From: Chloroflexota bacterium
GTDB taxonomy: Bacteria > Chloroflexota > Dehalococcoidia > Lucifugimonadales > Lucifugimonadaceae
NCBI GenBank assembly: GCA_030831265.1
Contig: JAURLM010000113.1
Location: forward strand, 1 to 5,376
Length of the DNA stretch: 5,376 nt
Direction of reading: 5' to 3'
The position numbers and the translations under genes were made by a program. The notes beneath the pieces were generated by a model that had not been told where the DNA came from, searched no databases, and saw only the letters and a list, made by a program, of their open reading frames with translations. Shown here piece after piece: positions 5,196 through 5,376 of the stretch; within the stretch, counting starts at the first letter, position 1, and each line of letters starts with the position of its first letter.

Positions 5196-5376
5196 ATGGG
5201 CACTTTTACCGGCCTCGTCATAGCCAGGCCAATCATGGCAGTCTTGCTGGTTGCCGCGGTGGCCTCGACCCTGGTAGTGGCATCCAGCGGTACAGCTTCA
5301 GCCGCAAAGCCACAGCAGGTTGTGGAGTGGAGCAACGGATTCCCAAGTGGTCCGCACTACAACATGAACATCCACG
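5196..5376 (+). CDS. Exported protein of unknown function, 5' part only
   Basis: The frame is open from ATG 5196 to the window edge, giving 60 residues plus one base; the rest lies beyond. It begins with a classic Sec signal peptide: a short N-region with Arg11, a hydrophobic core at about 12-30 (IMAVLLVAAVASTLVV) and a signal peptidase I site ASA (34-36) before Ala37. No lipobox cysteine is present, so it is not a lipoprotein. The mature part begins AKPQQVVEWSNGFPSGPHYN and goes on with MNIHG-type sequence. From memory, NGFPSGxHxNxNIHGK stretches occur in uncharacterised secreted proteins of some Chloroflexota and archaea, but I cannot confirm this or name a domain. A perfect SD (AGGAG, 5183-5187) and the long upstream gap indicate a separate transcription unit. 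Confidence 0.78.
   Translation, partial: MGTFTGLVIARPIMAVLLVAAVASTLVVASSGTASAAKPQQVVEWSNGFPSGPHYNMNIH

Noticed and set aside
5090..5335. - strand frame of 81 residues opposite the secreted protein gene
   Set aside because: It overlaps a gene with a perfect SD and a clear signal peptide, and shows no motif of its own.

Overview
The window is an ordinary-looking chromosomal stretch of a moderately GC-rich bacterium. Five complete genes and the 5' end of a sixth all lie on the + strand. The set comprises a double-repeat DUF4389 membrane protein, a small-type PurL, a HAD-IIA protein, an FmdB-like protein with a serine tail, and Dtd. The style of the FmdB and Dtd proteins suggests a Chloroflexota-like organism (marine SAR202 or Dehalococcoidia type). 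That assignment is an inference from recall of family members, and an actinobacterial or other origin is not excluded.

Layout. Bases 1-100 hold a possible TAGAAT -10 box, a short hairpin and a strong Shine-Dalgarno (SD) leading into the DUF4389 gene (101-682). A 116-base gap with two small hairpins precedes purL (799-3009), which starts with TTG. Only 20 bases later comes a HAD-IIA hydrolase-like gene (3030-3902), so the two are probably co-transcribed. A 154-base gap (3903-4056) carries another TAGAAT box and two back-to-back hairpins. It precedes a short FmdB-like gene (4057-4374), followed after 24 bases by dtd (4399-4869). A 326-base non-coding stretch (4870-5195) separates these from a secreted protein gene that starts at 5196 and runs off the end of the window.

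Function. PurL carries out the fourth step of de novo purine synthesis and, as the small form, needs PurS and PurQ, which are not in this window. Dtd removes D-amino acids from mischarged tRNAs. The HAD protein keeps the nucleophile Asp, Thr, Lys and the acidic metal-binding motif, but has Tyr where phosphatases have their acid/base Asp. The FmdB-like protein has lost the second cysteine of both expected CxxC pairs. The DUF4389 protein and the secreted protein have no known function. I see no mobile element, CRISPR array, tRNA, rRNA or clear defence system. The oddest items are the degenerate FmdB ribbon with its structured leader and the cut-off exported protein.
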